In this document: positions 8,301-15,726 of the stretch, piece after piece | Layout: the number at the start of each line of letters is the position of its first letter | Numbering within the stretch: position 1 is the first letter of the stretch | Assembly (NCBI GenBank): GCA_031553855.1 | Contig: JAVBKW010000033.1 | Coordinates: 1-42,701, forward strand | Source: RACS-047 sp031553855 | Lineage (GTDB): Bacteria; Bacillota; Clostridia; Christensenellales; Pumilibacteraceae | DNA length: 42,701 nucleotides | Direction: 5' to 3' | Made by a program: the position numbers and the translations under genes | The notes under the pieces: generated by a model | Database searches by the model: none | Told to the model about the DNA's origin: nothing | The model's input: only the letters and a program-made list of their open reading frames with translations

Positions 8301-8334
8301 CACTTCTTCAATATATTTAAAATATGAAGAAGTG
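8301..8334 (+). promoter_or_regulatory. Perfect 10-bp inverted repeat over the start of the YkvI-like gene
   Basis: CACTTCTTCA (8301-8310) and TGAAGAAGTG (8325-8334) are perfect inverted copies separated by 14 nt of pure A/T. The right arm begins at the T of the ATG (8324-8326). The spacer carries TATATT (8312-8317), placing a -10-like box exactly 7 bases before the ATG, although no good -35 box is seen. It could be an operator, an RNA hairpin hiding the start codon, or a terminator for the HD gene (four T residues follow it). Confidence 0.5.
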
Positions 8335-9391
8335 TTTTGCTGTCGCCATGCTTATTATCGGAACTATTATCGGGGCAGGATTTGCCTCCGGCAGAGAGCT
8401 GATTTCATTTTTCGGCTCTGCTATACCGCCTTTTACCGCCTTAGTTTGCGCTCTTATTATTTTTGGGCTGAGCTTTGTGTTTTTATATATCGGCTCTAAA
8501 ATAGGGGAGTCGGGCATATCCGCCGTCAATCGGCGGCTTGCGGGAAAAGCCCACCTGATCCTTGATATTTTCCTTCTTGTAAACAATTTTATCGTACTTG
8601 CGGGAATGCTTGCCGGTATCGACTCACTCGGCGGTATGTTTTTAAATATCGCACCAGCATATTCTGTTATTTCCGGCGCGCTAAGTATTTTCGTAGTTTG
8701 CAAGGGGATAAAAGGACTGCTCGACTGCAACAAAATCGTAGTGCCGGTAATTATCGTAGCTCTTATCCTGATATGCGCTTTTACCATCAGGCCGCAGGGA
8801 TTTGACGGCGGGGCTTTCGTTGGCAAAACGCTAGGGATATCAGTCATATATATTTGCATGAATATGATGCTCGCAGGAACAATACTTACTACCGTCGGCG
8901 GGCTAGACAATAAAACGATCGCGCTCTCGTCCGCTCTTGCCGCAATACTTATGGGAACACTCATTGCGCTCATAGTTTTAGCTCTGAATAATTCCGGGTA
9001 CTCCTCATTCGATATGCCGCTTATGGCGCTTGCAAAACAAATCAGCCCGTTTGTTTTCGGACTGATCGCAATAGTTATCGCCATATCTATTTTCACTACT
9101 ATGCTCACGGCAATGAGCGGTCTTGTTTCCTGGTTTGAGCCAATGTTTAAGAGTAAATTTTTCGCGTCAATTGTCGTGCTTATAGGCGGCTTTGCCGTGT
9201 CTAATTTAGGCTTTTCAAATGTGGTGAGCTATTTATACCCCGTTATCGGGGTCATAGGGCTGTTTTATGCTCTGTCTGGCATAATATTCGTTTTAAAAAA
9301 CGCCGCTCTATTTAAAGCGCGCGGCGCGCTTTTCAAGCACCGCAACGCCCAGATACATCAGCGCGGCAAGAACGCAAAGAATGAGAATTGA
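8324..9391 (+). CDS. YkvI-like polytopic membrane protein (APC/LeuT-fold type)
   Basis: A 355-aa integral membrane protein with about ten hydrophobic segments. The first contains the signature IIGTIIGAGFASGRELISFF (residues 11-30), characteristic of the YkvI family and resembling the unwound helix 1 of APC-type amino-acid transporters. The cargo is unknown. The final 20 or so residues (basic, RGALFKHRNAQIHQRGKNAK) are unlike a normal family tail. They are encoded entirely within the antisense of the convergent permease gene, so the original stop may have been lost by readthrough into the neighbour. No Shine-Dalgarno precedes the ATG at 8324; a -10-like TATATT suggests a leaderless mRNA. Confidence 0.8.
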   Translation: MKKCFAVAMLIIGTIIGAGFASGRELISFFGSAIPPFTALVCALIIFGLSFVFLYIGSKIGESGISAVNRRLAGKAHLILDIFLLVNNFIVLAGMLAGIDSLGGMFLNIAPAYSVISGALSIFVVCKGIKGLLDCNKIVVPVIIVALILICAFTIRPQGFDGGAFVGKTLGISVIYICMNMMLAGTILTTVGGLDNKTIALSSALAAILMGTLIALIVLALNNSGYSSFDMPLMALAKQISPFVFGLIAIVIAISIFTTMLTAMSGLVSWFEPMFKSKFFASIVVLIGGFAVSNLGFSNVVSYLYPVIGVIGLFYALSGIIFVLKNAALFKARGALFKHRNAQIHQRGKNAKNEN

Positions 9392-10117
9392 CGACATTAC
9401 AAGGTCAAGTTTAAGCACCTGTCCGCCATAAATGAGCAGGTACCCAAGGCCCGCTGAGGACACCAGGTATTCGCCCATTATAACGCCTACCCACGCCAGC
9501 CCCACGTTGACCTTCAGTACGGAAATCAGGTTCGGCACAGAAAAGGGCAGGACGAGTTTTGTAAGGATCTGAAGCTTTCCCGCTCCCATAGAGCGCATCA
9601 GCAAAAGCTTACCCTCGTCAACCGTCATAAATCCGTTAAGGACGCTTATAACGGTCACTATTATACATATCAGCACCGTCATCAATACGATCGCCTGGTA
9701 ACCTACTCCGACCCACACTATGATAAGAGGCCCGAGAGCGATTTTAGGCAGCGCATTTAAAACGACTATAAACGGCTCGGAAACCTTGCGCGCCGTTTCA
9801 AACCACCATAGCGCTACCGCAATGAGGATCCCTAAAAAGGTTGAAATCAAAAAGCCGATAATGCATTCTGTCAGCGTTATTAGAACGTGGCTCAAAATCT
9901 CCATTACAGCTATACTTGTCAGCGTATGGAATATCCTTGAGGGCGACGAGGTGAGAAAAGAGTCTATAAGCTCCAGGCGCGCAGCTAATTCCCATATAGC
10001 GAATAACGCTGCAACGATTATAATTTGTATCGCTAAAACCTTGATCCTGTTGAATCTCAATGACCTTACATATTTTAAATGAAGCGGCGAATAAGCCGTA
10101 TTTTTTTTCTTTTTCAT
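9308..10117 (-). CDS. ABC transporter permease (SsuC/TauC/NitT type)
   Basis: The membrane subunit of an importer in the nitrate/sulfonate/thiamine-precursor class. The 269-aa protein has six predicted helices. It carries the conserved cytoplasmic loop that contacts the ATPase, FIVVLNALPKIALGPLIIVW, and a later EAA-like segment (MRSMGAGKLQILTKLVLPFS). In-frame ATGs exist at 10135, 10123 and 10117. The one at 10117 is chosen because it overlaps the ATPase stop as ATGA and has AGGAAG seven bases upstream. It is the last gene of the three-gene importer operon. Its 3' end overlaps the convergent YkvI-like gene by 84 nt. Confidence 0.9.
   Translation of the reverse strand: MKKKKNTAYSPLHLKYVRSLRFNRIKVLAIQIIIVAALFAIWELAARLELIDSFLTSSPSRIFHTLTSIAVMEILSHVLITLTECIIGFLISTFLGILIAVALWWFETARKVSEPFIVVLNALPKIALGPLIIVWVGVGYQAIVLMTVLICIIVTVISVLNGFMTVDEGKLLLMRSMGAGKLQILTKLVLPFSVPNLISVLKVNVGLAWVGVIMGEYLVSSAGLGYLLIYGGQVLKLDLVMSSILILCVLAALMYLGVAVLEKRAARFK
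9314..9332. terminator. GC-rich hairpin in the overlap of two convergent genes
   Basis: AAAGCGCG (9314-9321) and CGCGCTTT (9325-9332) form a perfect 8-bp stem with a CGG loop. On the plus strand it is followed by TTTTC. It lies inside the reading frames of both the YkvI-like gene and the convergent permease, close to the permease stop. It probably limits transcription from one or both sides, although the T-tracts are short. Confidence 0.5.
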
Positions 10118-10932
10118 ACGCATACTTCCTTCCATACCTTGTCAAACCAGCCGGCAAACTTAGGGCTTTCGCGCCGCTGGAGCGGGTTGCCCTCAATATC
10201 GACGGTATAGATGTTTTTAATTATTGCGGGGCGTTCAGAGAGTATGACAATTCTGTCGGCAAGTGAGATCGCCTCGGAAATGTCGTGCGTAACAAGCACC
10301 GCCGTCTTTTTTTCAGCTTTGATTATTTGCTGCACGTCGTCGCAAACTGCTATGCGGGTCTGATAGTCTAGCGCGGAAAACGGCTCGTCAAGCAGCAAAA
10401 TTTTGGGTTTGAAAGCAAGTGTCCGTATCAGCGCGGCGCGTTGGCGCATACCGCCTGAAAGCTGTTTTGGCAGGAAAGAAACGAAATCTTTCAAGCCGTA
10501 TTTATCCAGTAATCCGAGCGCGTATTCCTTATTTTCATTATAAATAATTTCCGCTTCAGCCTTGCGAGTTTTAAGGGGCCTTTTATCATTTTTAGATTTC
10601 GGTTTGATATTTTTTGCCTTTTGAATTTCAAGCCCGAGGAATATATTGTTTTGAATAGTGCGCCATTCAAACAAATGATCCCTCTGAAGCATATATCCTT
10701 CGTTGCAGTCAGGCTTTACCACTAAATTGCCCTCAAGATAGATATTGCCGCGCGAGGGCTTGATTAGCCCGGAAATCAAAGACAAAACGGAAGTTTTACC
10801 GCATCCGGACGGGCCGATGACCGCAACAAATTCCCCATCGTTTATGGTGAGGCTGATATTTTTGATCGCTTCTGTTTCGGCCGTTTCGGTGTGATAAACC
10901 AGCCCGACATTATCCATTTTCAATATTTCCAT
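10114..10932 (-). CDS. ABC transporter ATP-binding protein (SsuB/TauB type)
   Basis: The nucleotide-binding subunit of the importer, on the cytoplasmic face. The 272-aa protein shows Walker A (GPSGCGKTS, about 40-48), a Q-loop (MLQRDHLFEW), the signature LSGGMRQRAALIRTL, Walker B ILLLDEPFSALD, and the H-loop (VLVTHDISEA). A lysine-rich insertion of about 30 residues (around IQKAKNIKPKSKNDKRPLK) between the Q-loop and signature makes it longer than typical 240-255-aa relatives. The start at 10932 has AAAGGA about 7-8 nt upstream. The stop overlaps the permease start by the ATGA arrangement. It is separated from the binding-protein gene by a 167-nt gap containing direct repeats. Confidence 0.93.
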   Translation of the reverse strand: MEILKMDNVGLVYHTETAETEAIKNISLTINDGEFVAVIGPSGCGKTSVLSLISGLIKPSRGNIYLEGNLVVKPDCNEGYMLQRDHLFEWRTIQNNIFLGLEIQKAKNIKPKSKNDKRPLKTRKAEAEIIYNENKEYALGLLDKYGLKDFVSFLPKQLSGGMRQRAALIRTLAFKPKILLLDEPFSALDYQTRIAVCDDVQQIIKAEKKTAVLVTHDISEAISLADRIVILSERPAIIKNIYTVDIEGNPLQRRESPKFAGWFDKVWKEVCV

Positions 10933-11022
10933 AGTGCTTCCTTTGTAGCGGATTTTAGAGGAAAAGACAGTTTTCCGGACTGCTTAACAAGAATGTGTTT
11001 ATACCTTGCTTTACTTATCCGA

Positions 11023-11051
11023 AAAACTGCCGTCTCAATAAAACTGCCGTC
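11023..11051. repeat. 12-bp direct repeat between binding-protein and ATPase genes
   Basis: AAAACTGCCGTC occurs at 11023-11034 and again at 11040-11051, a period of 17 bases. An imperfect inverted partner (GACAGTTTTCCGGA, about 10965-10978) lies on the other side of the gap, with TCCGAAAAACTG around 11018-11029, so the mRNA could fold between the two genes. The intergenic mRNA structure may tune the binding protein to ATPase ratio; this is inference. Confidence 0.5.
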
Positions 11052-11099
11052 GGTTAATTATTTACTATACTTTGCCGCTCTTTATTTTTTTTGGCTTAT

Positions 11100-12101
11100 T
11101 TAAACAGGATCTGCTTTTGCGGGAAATTTAAGGGCTATATCATTGTAAACTACCTTAGAAAAATCTGCTCTTACGTCAAGCTCGCCTGCGTTTGACATAA
11201 TATCCTGCAGCCTTTCGAAGCTTTCTTCTTCCATTACCGGAGTTTCGGACCAAGCGCCGATTTCCAGATACCTTTTTACCGAATCTGCAATGCCTTTAAG
11301 CGTGGTCGAAGCAAAATGCGGCTGTAAAGCGGGAGCGACGTCTTCGGGAGAATTATTTTTTATAAATTCATAACCTTTTACAACGGCTCTTAAAAACTTT
11401 TCGATCCTTTCGGGATCTTTATCGATATACTTTTTCTTAGCGGAAAACGCGGTGTAGGGTACGAGTCCGCTTTCCTCGCCGACCGACGCGATTACATAGC
11501 CGTTACCGGACGCTTCCATTTCAGATGCCGCCGGCTCAAATAATGTACAGTAATCATATTGCGTTTTGCCGATAAACGTTTGTGCCGTGGCGTTGAAAGC
11601 AACGGTTGTGTCAAATAAGCTCTTAACTATTGAAACGCCGTTTTGTTCCAGAACATATTCAAGCGTCATAGCAGGAACTCCGCCTTTGCGCCCGGCAATA
11701 ATCTTTTTGCCCTCAAGGTCAGACCAATTAAAGTCTGCCTTCTCGTCCGTTCTTCCTATAAGAAACGACCCGTCTTTTTGTGTGAGTTGCCCGAAAACTA
11801 CGGGGTAGTCTACCTGCCCGCCGACGTGGCAGTAAATTGTCGCCTCAGGCCCCATAAGGCCGATGTCCGCCGACTTTGAAGTAATAGCCGCAATGACCTT
11901 GTCTGCGCCGCCGCCGTTGGTCAGCTCTATGCTTAAGCCTTCCTCCGCAAAATAGCCGTTTGTCATCGCGACATACAAAGGCGCGTAGAATATGCTGTGC
12001 GTTACTTCGCATAAGCGTATTTTGTTTTTATTGCTGCAACCGGAAAAGGGCAGACATATGCAAAAAATACTAAGTACCAGCGCAAATAATCTTTTTTTCA
12101 A
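11100..12101 (-). CDS. ABC transporter substrate-binding lipoprotein (NMT1/THI5/SsuA-like)
   Basis: The extracytoplasmic solute receptor of the importer. The 333-aa precursor begins with a lipoprotein signal peptide (KKR, a hydrophobic stretch, and lipobox FSGC with Cys22). The mature part has the NMT1-type opening (HSIFYAPLYVAMTNGYFAEE), a GGADKVIAAITSKSADIGLM segment and EGKKIIAGRKGGVPAMTLEY. It fits the family that binds thiamine pyrimidine precursors, sulfonates, nitrate or related small molecules. No TPP-type aptamer was seen upstream, so a thiamine role is not supported. Translation likely starts at TTG (12101), with GGAGG 9 nt upstream. It is divergent from valS and heads the operon with the ATPase and permease. 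Confidence 0.88.
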   Translation of the reverse strand: MKKRLFALVLSIFCICLPFSGCSNKNKIRLCEVTHSIFYAPLYVAMTNGYFAEEGLSIELTNGGGADKVIAAITSKSADIGLMGPEATIYCHVGGQVDYPVVFGQLTQKDGSFLIGRTDEKADFNWSDLEGKKIIAGRKGGVPAMTLEYVLEQNGVSIVKSLFDTTVAFNATAQTFIGKTQYDYCTLFEPAASEMEASGNGYVIASVGEESGLVPYTAFSAKKKYIDKDPERIEKFLRAVVKGYEFIKNNSPEDVAPALQPHFASTTLKGIADSVKRYLEIGAWSETPVMEEESFERLQDIMSNAGELDVRADFSKVVYNDIALKFPAKADPV

Positions 12102-12174
12102 ATTGTTTTTCCTCCATATACTTTATACCACATCATATGCGCAAAAATTGACGGGTGACACAAGCGTAAAAAAG

Positions 12175-12203
12175 TTGCGGATTTTTGCGGTTTATGATAT
12201 AAT
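12175..12203 (+). promoter_or_regulatory. valS promoter
   Basis: TTGCGG (12175-12180) and TATAAT (12198-12203) are separated by 17 nt. The predicted 5' leader is only about 43 nt, too short for a T-box riboswitch, which commonly controls valS in Bacillota. Confidence 0.7.
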
Positions 12204-12252
12204 TTCACAGAAATCTAAGAAAAAATTTTTGCAAAATTTTACGGAGAAACTT

Positions 12253-14874
12253 ATGAATAAATCTTACGAGCCTAAAACTTTTGAAAACGAAATTTATGCC
12301 AAATGGATGGAAAAAGGTTACTTTACGGCAAAGGTAAATAAAAACAAAAAACCTTTTATAATTATGATGCCGCCGCCTAACATCACAGGCCAGCTTCATA
12401 TCGGGCATGCGCTGAATAACTCCATTCAGGACGCGCTTATCCGCTATAAAAGAATGAAAGGTTTCGAGGCGTTGTGGCTTCCCGGAACAGACCACGCATC
12501 CATTGCCACAGAAGTCAAGATTGTCGATAAAATGAAGGCTGAAGGGCTTTCAAAGGCGGATCTTGGGCGCGAGGGTTTTTTAAAGCGCGCTTTTGAGTGG
12601 AACGATACTTACGGCGGCAAAATTTTCGAACAGTTTAAAAAACTGGGACTTTCTGCCGACTGGTCGAAAAAAGCTTTTACGATGGATGAAAAGCTTTCAA
12701 AAGCAGTCAGAGAGGTGTTTGTTTCGCTTTATGAAAAAGGCCTTATTTATCAAGGCAACCGCATAATCAACTGGTGTCCAGATTGCAAAACTGCGTTATC
12801 AGACGCTGAGGTCGAACACGAGGAATCCGCCTCCAGCCTTTGGTATATCAAGTATCCGATTGATGGAACTGACGAATTTATTACAGTCGCCACAACGCGC
12901 CCCGAAACTATGCTCGGCGACGTTGCCGTTGCCGTAAACCCTAAGGACAAACGCTACGCGCATCTTGTAGGAAAATTTGCCGTTCTTCCCTTTATTAACA
13001 GGCTCATTCCCGTTATAGCCGACGACTATGTAGACCTTTCGTTCGGCACAGGTGTAGTCAAGATCACTCCGGCGCACGACCCCAACGATTTTGAGGTAGG
13101 GCAAAGGCACGGTTTGGAAGTCGTCTGCGTTATGAATGAAAACGGCACGATGAATAATAACGCCGGAAAATTTGCTTCCTTAGAAAGGTTCGCTGCAAGA
13201 AAAGCGATTTTAAAGGAACTGGAAGAGCTAAAGCTTTTAGTAAAAACCGATAAGCATAAAAATAACGTCGCGCATTGCTACCGCTGCGACACTATCGTAG
13301 AGCCGATGGTTTCAAAGCAATGGTTCGTCAAAATGGAGCCGCTCGCAGGGCCTGCTATAGACGTAGTAAAAGACGGCAGTATCAAGTTTTTACCTAAGCG
13401 TTTTGAGAAGATCTACTTACATTGGATGGAAAATATCCGCGATTGGTGTATCAGCCGTCAGCTTTGGTGGGGGCATAGAATCCCGGCATTCTATTGCGAC
13501 AAATGTTCTAAAGTGCATGTCAGCCGCGAGGATCTGTCCGTTTGCCCCGAATGCGGCGCCCCCCTTCGTCAGGATGAGGATGTTTTAGACACGTGGTTTT
13601 CCTCTGCGCTCTGGCCGTTCTCAACTTTAGGCTATCCCGAAAAGACGCCGGAGCTGGACTATTTTTACCCCACTGACGTTTTAGTTACGGCCTACGATAT
13701 CATATTCTTCTGGGTCGCAAGAATGATTTTTTCAGGCCTTGAGCATACAGGCCACATTCCGTTCAAGTACGTTTATATTAACGGCCTTGTCCGCGATGAA
13801 CTGGGGCGCAAAATGAGTAAATCCTTAAATAACGGTATCGACCCGCTGGAGATCATTGAATCTCATGGCACCGATCCGTTAAGGTTTTCGCTCCTTAACG
13901 GTATCGCGGCAGGCGGGGACCAGCGTTTTTCTAAGGAAAAGCTCGAAGGGTACAGAAACTTTATGAATAAGATTTGGAACGCCGCGCGTTTCGTTCTTAT
14001 GAACTGCGAAAATGCAGAAATTCTTCCGATAGAAAAAATCAAAGGTTTAACGCTTGCCGACAAATGGATACTTACGCGTTTAAGCGCGGTAACCGCCGAA
14101 ATCAATAAGTCGATGGATAAATTTGAAGTAGGGCAGGCCGCCGCAAAAATTTACGATTTTATTTGGACGGAGTTTTGCGACTGGTATATTGAGCTGAGTA
14201 AAACCGCTTTATATTCCGCCGATAACTCCAAACGCTCAAAAACCGTAAGCGTACTGGTACACGTTTTAAGAACGTCTTTAAAGCTTGCCCATCCCATAAT
14301 TCCGTTCATAACGGAAGAGATATATCAAAACCTGCCGGGCAATGACGAGGAAAGCATTATGATCAGCGCATTCCCCGAAAATATTAAAGCATATAAAAAA
14401 GACGCCGCAGAGTTTGAAAAGGTTATGTCTTTGATCAAAGGAATAAGGAACCTCAGGGCGGAAATGAACGTCAGCCAGTCGCGCAGGACTGCTATTTATA
14501 TCGATCCCAAAGATGAGAGCGCAGATAAACTTTTAAAACAGGCCTCGGCTTATATTGAAAAGCTTGCATGCGGATCGGGTGTTGAATTCGGGATCCCCAC
14601 GGTAAAATCGGCAAAGCTTGTGACGGAAATTGCGGACATTTACCTGCCGATGGGTGAGCTTGTGGATTATAAAGCCGAAATCGACAGATTGAGTAAAGAA
14701 CTTGAAACTGTCAATGCCGAAATCGAGCGCGCGGAGGGTAAGCTTAATAATGCAGGCTTTACCTCAAAAGCGCCCAAGGCCTTGCTTGATGCGGAAAAGC
14801 AGAAGCTTGAAAAATATACGGAGCTGAAAAATAAGCTTGAAAGCGGTATTGAGGCTTTAAAATCCGAAATATAA
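12253..14874 (+). CDS. valS: Valyl-tRNA synthetase
   Basis: Attaches valine to tRNA(Val) in the cytosol and clears mischarged threonine through its editing domain. The 873-aa protein has the usual length. The HIGH motif is at 49-52 (PPPNITGQLHIGHALN) and the KMSKS motif at 520-524. An editing domain with TTRPETMLGD sits between them, with zinc-type Cys clusters (CPDC; CDKC with CPEC). The anticodon-binding domain and a C-terminal coiled-coil arm (about 800-873) follow. A longer frame runs upstream from 11992, but that part lies in promoter and divergent-gene sequence. The ATG at 12253 follows ACGGAGAA and gives the normal N-terminus. Confidence 0.97.
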   Translation: MNKSYEPKTFENEIYAKWMEKGYFTAKVNKNKKPFIIMMPPPNITGQLHIGHALNNSIQDALIRYKRMKGFEALWLPGTDHASIATEVKIVDKMKAEGLSKADLGREGFLKRAFEWNDTYGGKIFEQFKKLGLSADWSKKAFTMDEKLSKAVREVFVSLYEKGLIYQGNRIINWCPDCKTALSDAEVEHEESASSLWYIKYPIDGTDEFITVATTRPETMLGDVAVAVNPKDKRYAHLVGKFAVLPFINRLIPVIADDYVDLSFGTGVVKITPAHDPNDFEVGQRHGLEVVCVMNENGTMNNNAGKFASLERFAARKAILKELEELKLLVKTDKHKNNVAHCYRCDTIVEPMVSKQWFVKMEPLAGPAIDVVKDGSIKFLPKRFEKIYLHWMENIRDWCISRQLWWGHRIPAFYCDKCSKVHVSREDLSVCPECGAPLRQDEDVLDTWFSSALWPFSTLGYPEKTPELDYFYPTDVLVTAYDIIFFWVARMIFSGLEHTGHIPFKYVYINGLVRDELGRKMSKSLNNGIDPLEIIESHGTDPLRFSLLNGIAAGGDQRFSKEKLEGYRNFMNKIWNAARFVLMNCENAEILPIEKIKGLTLADKWILTRLSAVTAEINKSMDKFEVGQAAAKIYDFIWTEFCDWYIELSKTALYSADNSKRSKTVSVLVHVLRTSLKLAHPIIPFITEEIYQNLPGNDEESIMISAFPENIKAYKKDAAEFEKVMSLIKGIRNLRAEMNVSQSRRTAIYIDPKDESADKLLKQASAYIEKLACGSGVEFGIPTVKSAKLVTEIADIYLPMGELVDYKAEIDRLSKELETVNAEIERAEGKLNNAGFTSKAPKALLDAEKQKLEKYTELKNKLESGIEALKSEI

Positions 14875-14887
14875 AAGGTATTAAACC

Positions 14888-15008
14888 GCAGGGCAGAGCC
14901 CTGCACCCGCGCGTCAATGCCGCGCGCCTTGCGCAGCAGAGCTGCGGGGTTTTAAGCCTTTTGCGGCGGGCGCTTTTGGGGATTAAAAGCAAGCTTTATT
15001 CCCCAAAA
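14888..15008. repeat. Cluster of GC-rich palindromes downstream of valS
   Basis: This occupies much of the 344-nt gap after valS. Four stem-loops lie in tandem. They are GCAGGGC/GCCCTGC with loop AGA (14888-14904), GCGCG/CGCGC (14909-14925), CGCAGC/GCTGCG with loop AGA followed by GGGTTTT (14932-14952), and TTTTGGGGA/TCCCCAAAA (14974-15008). The third resembles an intrinsic terminator for valS. The block is much richer in G+C than the AT-rich sequence after it, and the shared AGA loops suggest a dispersed repeat family. The remainder of the gap (15009-15101) shows nothing recognisable before the next promoter. Confidence 0.6.
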
Positions 15009-15101
15009 TGCTACTTGATAAATAAAAAAACTTCTAAAACAAAAATATACTGAAAACTTTTGTCGAAAAACCTCTGATTTGCACAAGTTTTGTCTAACGC
15101 C

Positions 15102-15129
15102 TTTACAGCCGTTTTAATTATGCTATAAT
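15102..15129 (+). promoter_or_regulatory. Promoter of the 139-aa unknown gene, followed by a structured leader
   Basis: TTTACA (15102-15107) and a perfect TATAAT (15124-15129) lie 16 nt apart. The expected leader of about 83 nt contains inverted pairs GTGAGT (15146-15151) with ACTCAC (15174-15179), and TTGTAA (15184-15189) with TTACAA (15198-15203). The second pair ends just before the GCGGAGGA ribosome binding site. Confidence 0.65.
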
Positions 15130-15218
15130 TAGCAAGACTGAGAGCGTGAGTCCAATTAAATATATTCAACTCCACTCACAATCTTGTAAGAGACTGATTA
15201 CAAAAAGCGGAGGATATT

Positions 15219-15638
15219 ATGGCAAAAGTAAAGGAGTACAGCGAGCTAAAAAAACGGGCGCTGCTCGCAAAACAGCGAATGAGGATGGGCTACTGGCAAG
15301 CGTTAAACGATGAAAAAAACAAAACGCTTGCCCAGCAAAGTCAAAGTTATTCCTCGGCGGTACGAGTTAAGGAAATACAGCAGGCAAAAATCGAACGCGA
15401 TTTCAACCGCACCTACGGCAACGCTCAGGTTTTAAAGGACGAAGCGTTTTTTGAAAAGGTTTGCCGGATACTTGATAATGACGAGGACGTTCTCAATCCC
15501 ATCGGACTGCTGGTAGACCATGAGGTGTATGACGCGCTGGACCCTGCAAATAAGCAGCGTTATATTTTAGAGCTTTCTAAAAAGTTTTTGCAAATGCGCG
15601 ACCGCTATTATAAGGAGCGCCTGACTAAAAGCTGTTGA
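15219..15638 (+). CDS. Small cytosolic protein of unknown function, monocistronic
   Basis: A 139-aa protein with no signal peptide, membrane helix or catalytic motif I recognise. The first half is strongly basic and helical (KEYSELKKRALLAKQRMRMG, then KEIQQAKIERDFNRTYGNAQ). The second half is more acidic (VCRILDNDEDVLNPIGLLVD) and ends in a basic helix. The gene is a self-contained unit, with its own consensus promoter, a leader of about 83 nt, an excellent GCGGAGGA ribosome binding site and a strong terminator directly downstream. That arrangement suggests an abundant product made independently of its neighbours. The helical, charge-segregated sequence could bind nucleic acid or protein, but no function can be assigned. 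Confidence 0.75.
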   Translation: MAKVKEYSELKKRALLAKQRMRMGYWQALNDEKNKTLAQQSQSYSSAVRVKEIQQAKIERDFNRTYGNAQVLKDEAFFEKVCRILDNDEDVLNPIGLLVDHEVYDALDPANKQRYILELSKKFLQMRDRYYKERLTKSC

Positions 15639-15663
15639 CTTTTTCGCTTTAATGTGTTAAAAT
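15635..15663 (+). promoter_or_regulatory. Promoter for yerC-pcrA-ligA embedded in the upstream terminator
   Basis: TTGACT (15635-15640) overlaps the stop codon of the preceding gene. It is followed after 17 nt by TAAAAT (15658-15663), which forms part of the 5' arm of the terminator hairpin. Initiation near 15670 would leave out nearly all of that arm, so transcripts begun here should escape termination. Confidence 0.7.
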
Positions 15664-15704
15664 CCCCGTAAAGAAATCAAGAAATTTACGGGGATTTTCT
15701 TTTT
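15659..15704 (+). terminator. Strong intrinsic terminator of the 139-aa unknown gene
   Basis: A perfect 14-bp stem (15659-15672 with 15685-15698; core ATCCCCGTAAA with TTTACGGGGAT) has a 12-nt loop and is followed by CTTTTT. It is the clearest terminator in the window. Confidence 0.9.
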
Positions 15705-15726
15705 AAGAAGGGGGCTGCGGATCCGA

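Noticed and set aside
8317..9108. 263-aa minus-strand open frame opposite the YkvI-like gene
   Set aside because: It is a Ser/Ile/Ala-rich shadow of the membrane protein codons, with no family resemblance. The plus-strand product is clearly real.
11992..12252. 87-residue N-terminal extension of valS
   Set aside because: It overlaps the divergent binding-protein gene and the valS promoter. ATG 12253 with ACGGAGAA is the correct start.
12102..12252. Possible TPP riboswitch upstream of the NMT1/THI5-like binding protein
   Set aside because: No CTGAGA/ACCTGA-type thiamine aptamer core could be found on the minus strand. The thiamine role is left open.
12204..12252. T-box leader for valS
   Set aside because: The predicted leader is only about 43 nt long and contains no T-box or specifier loop.
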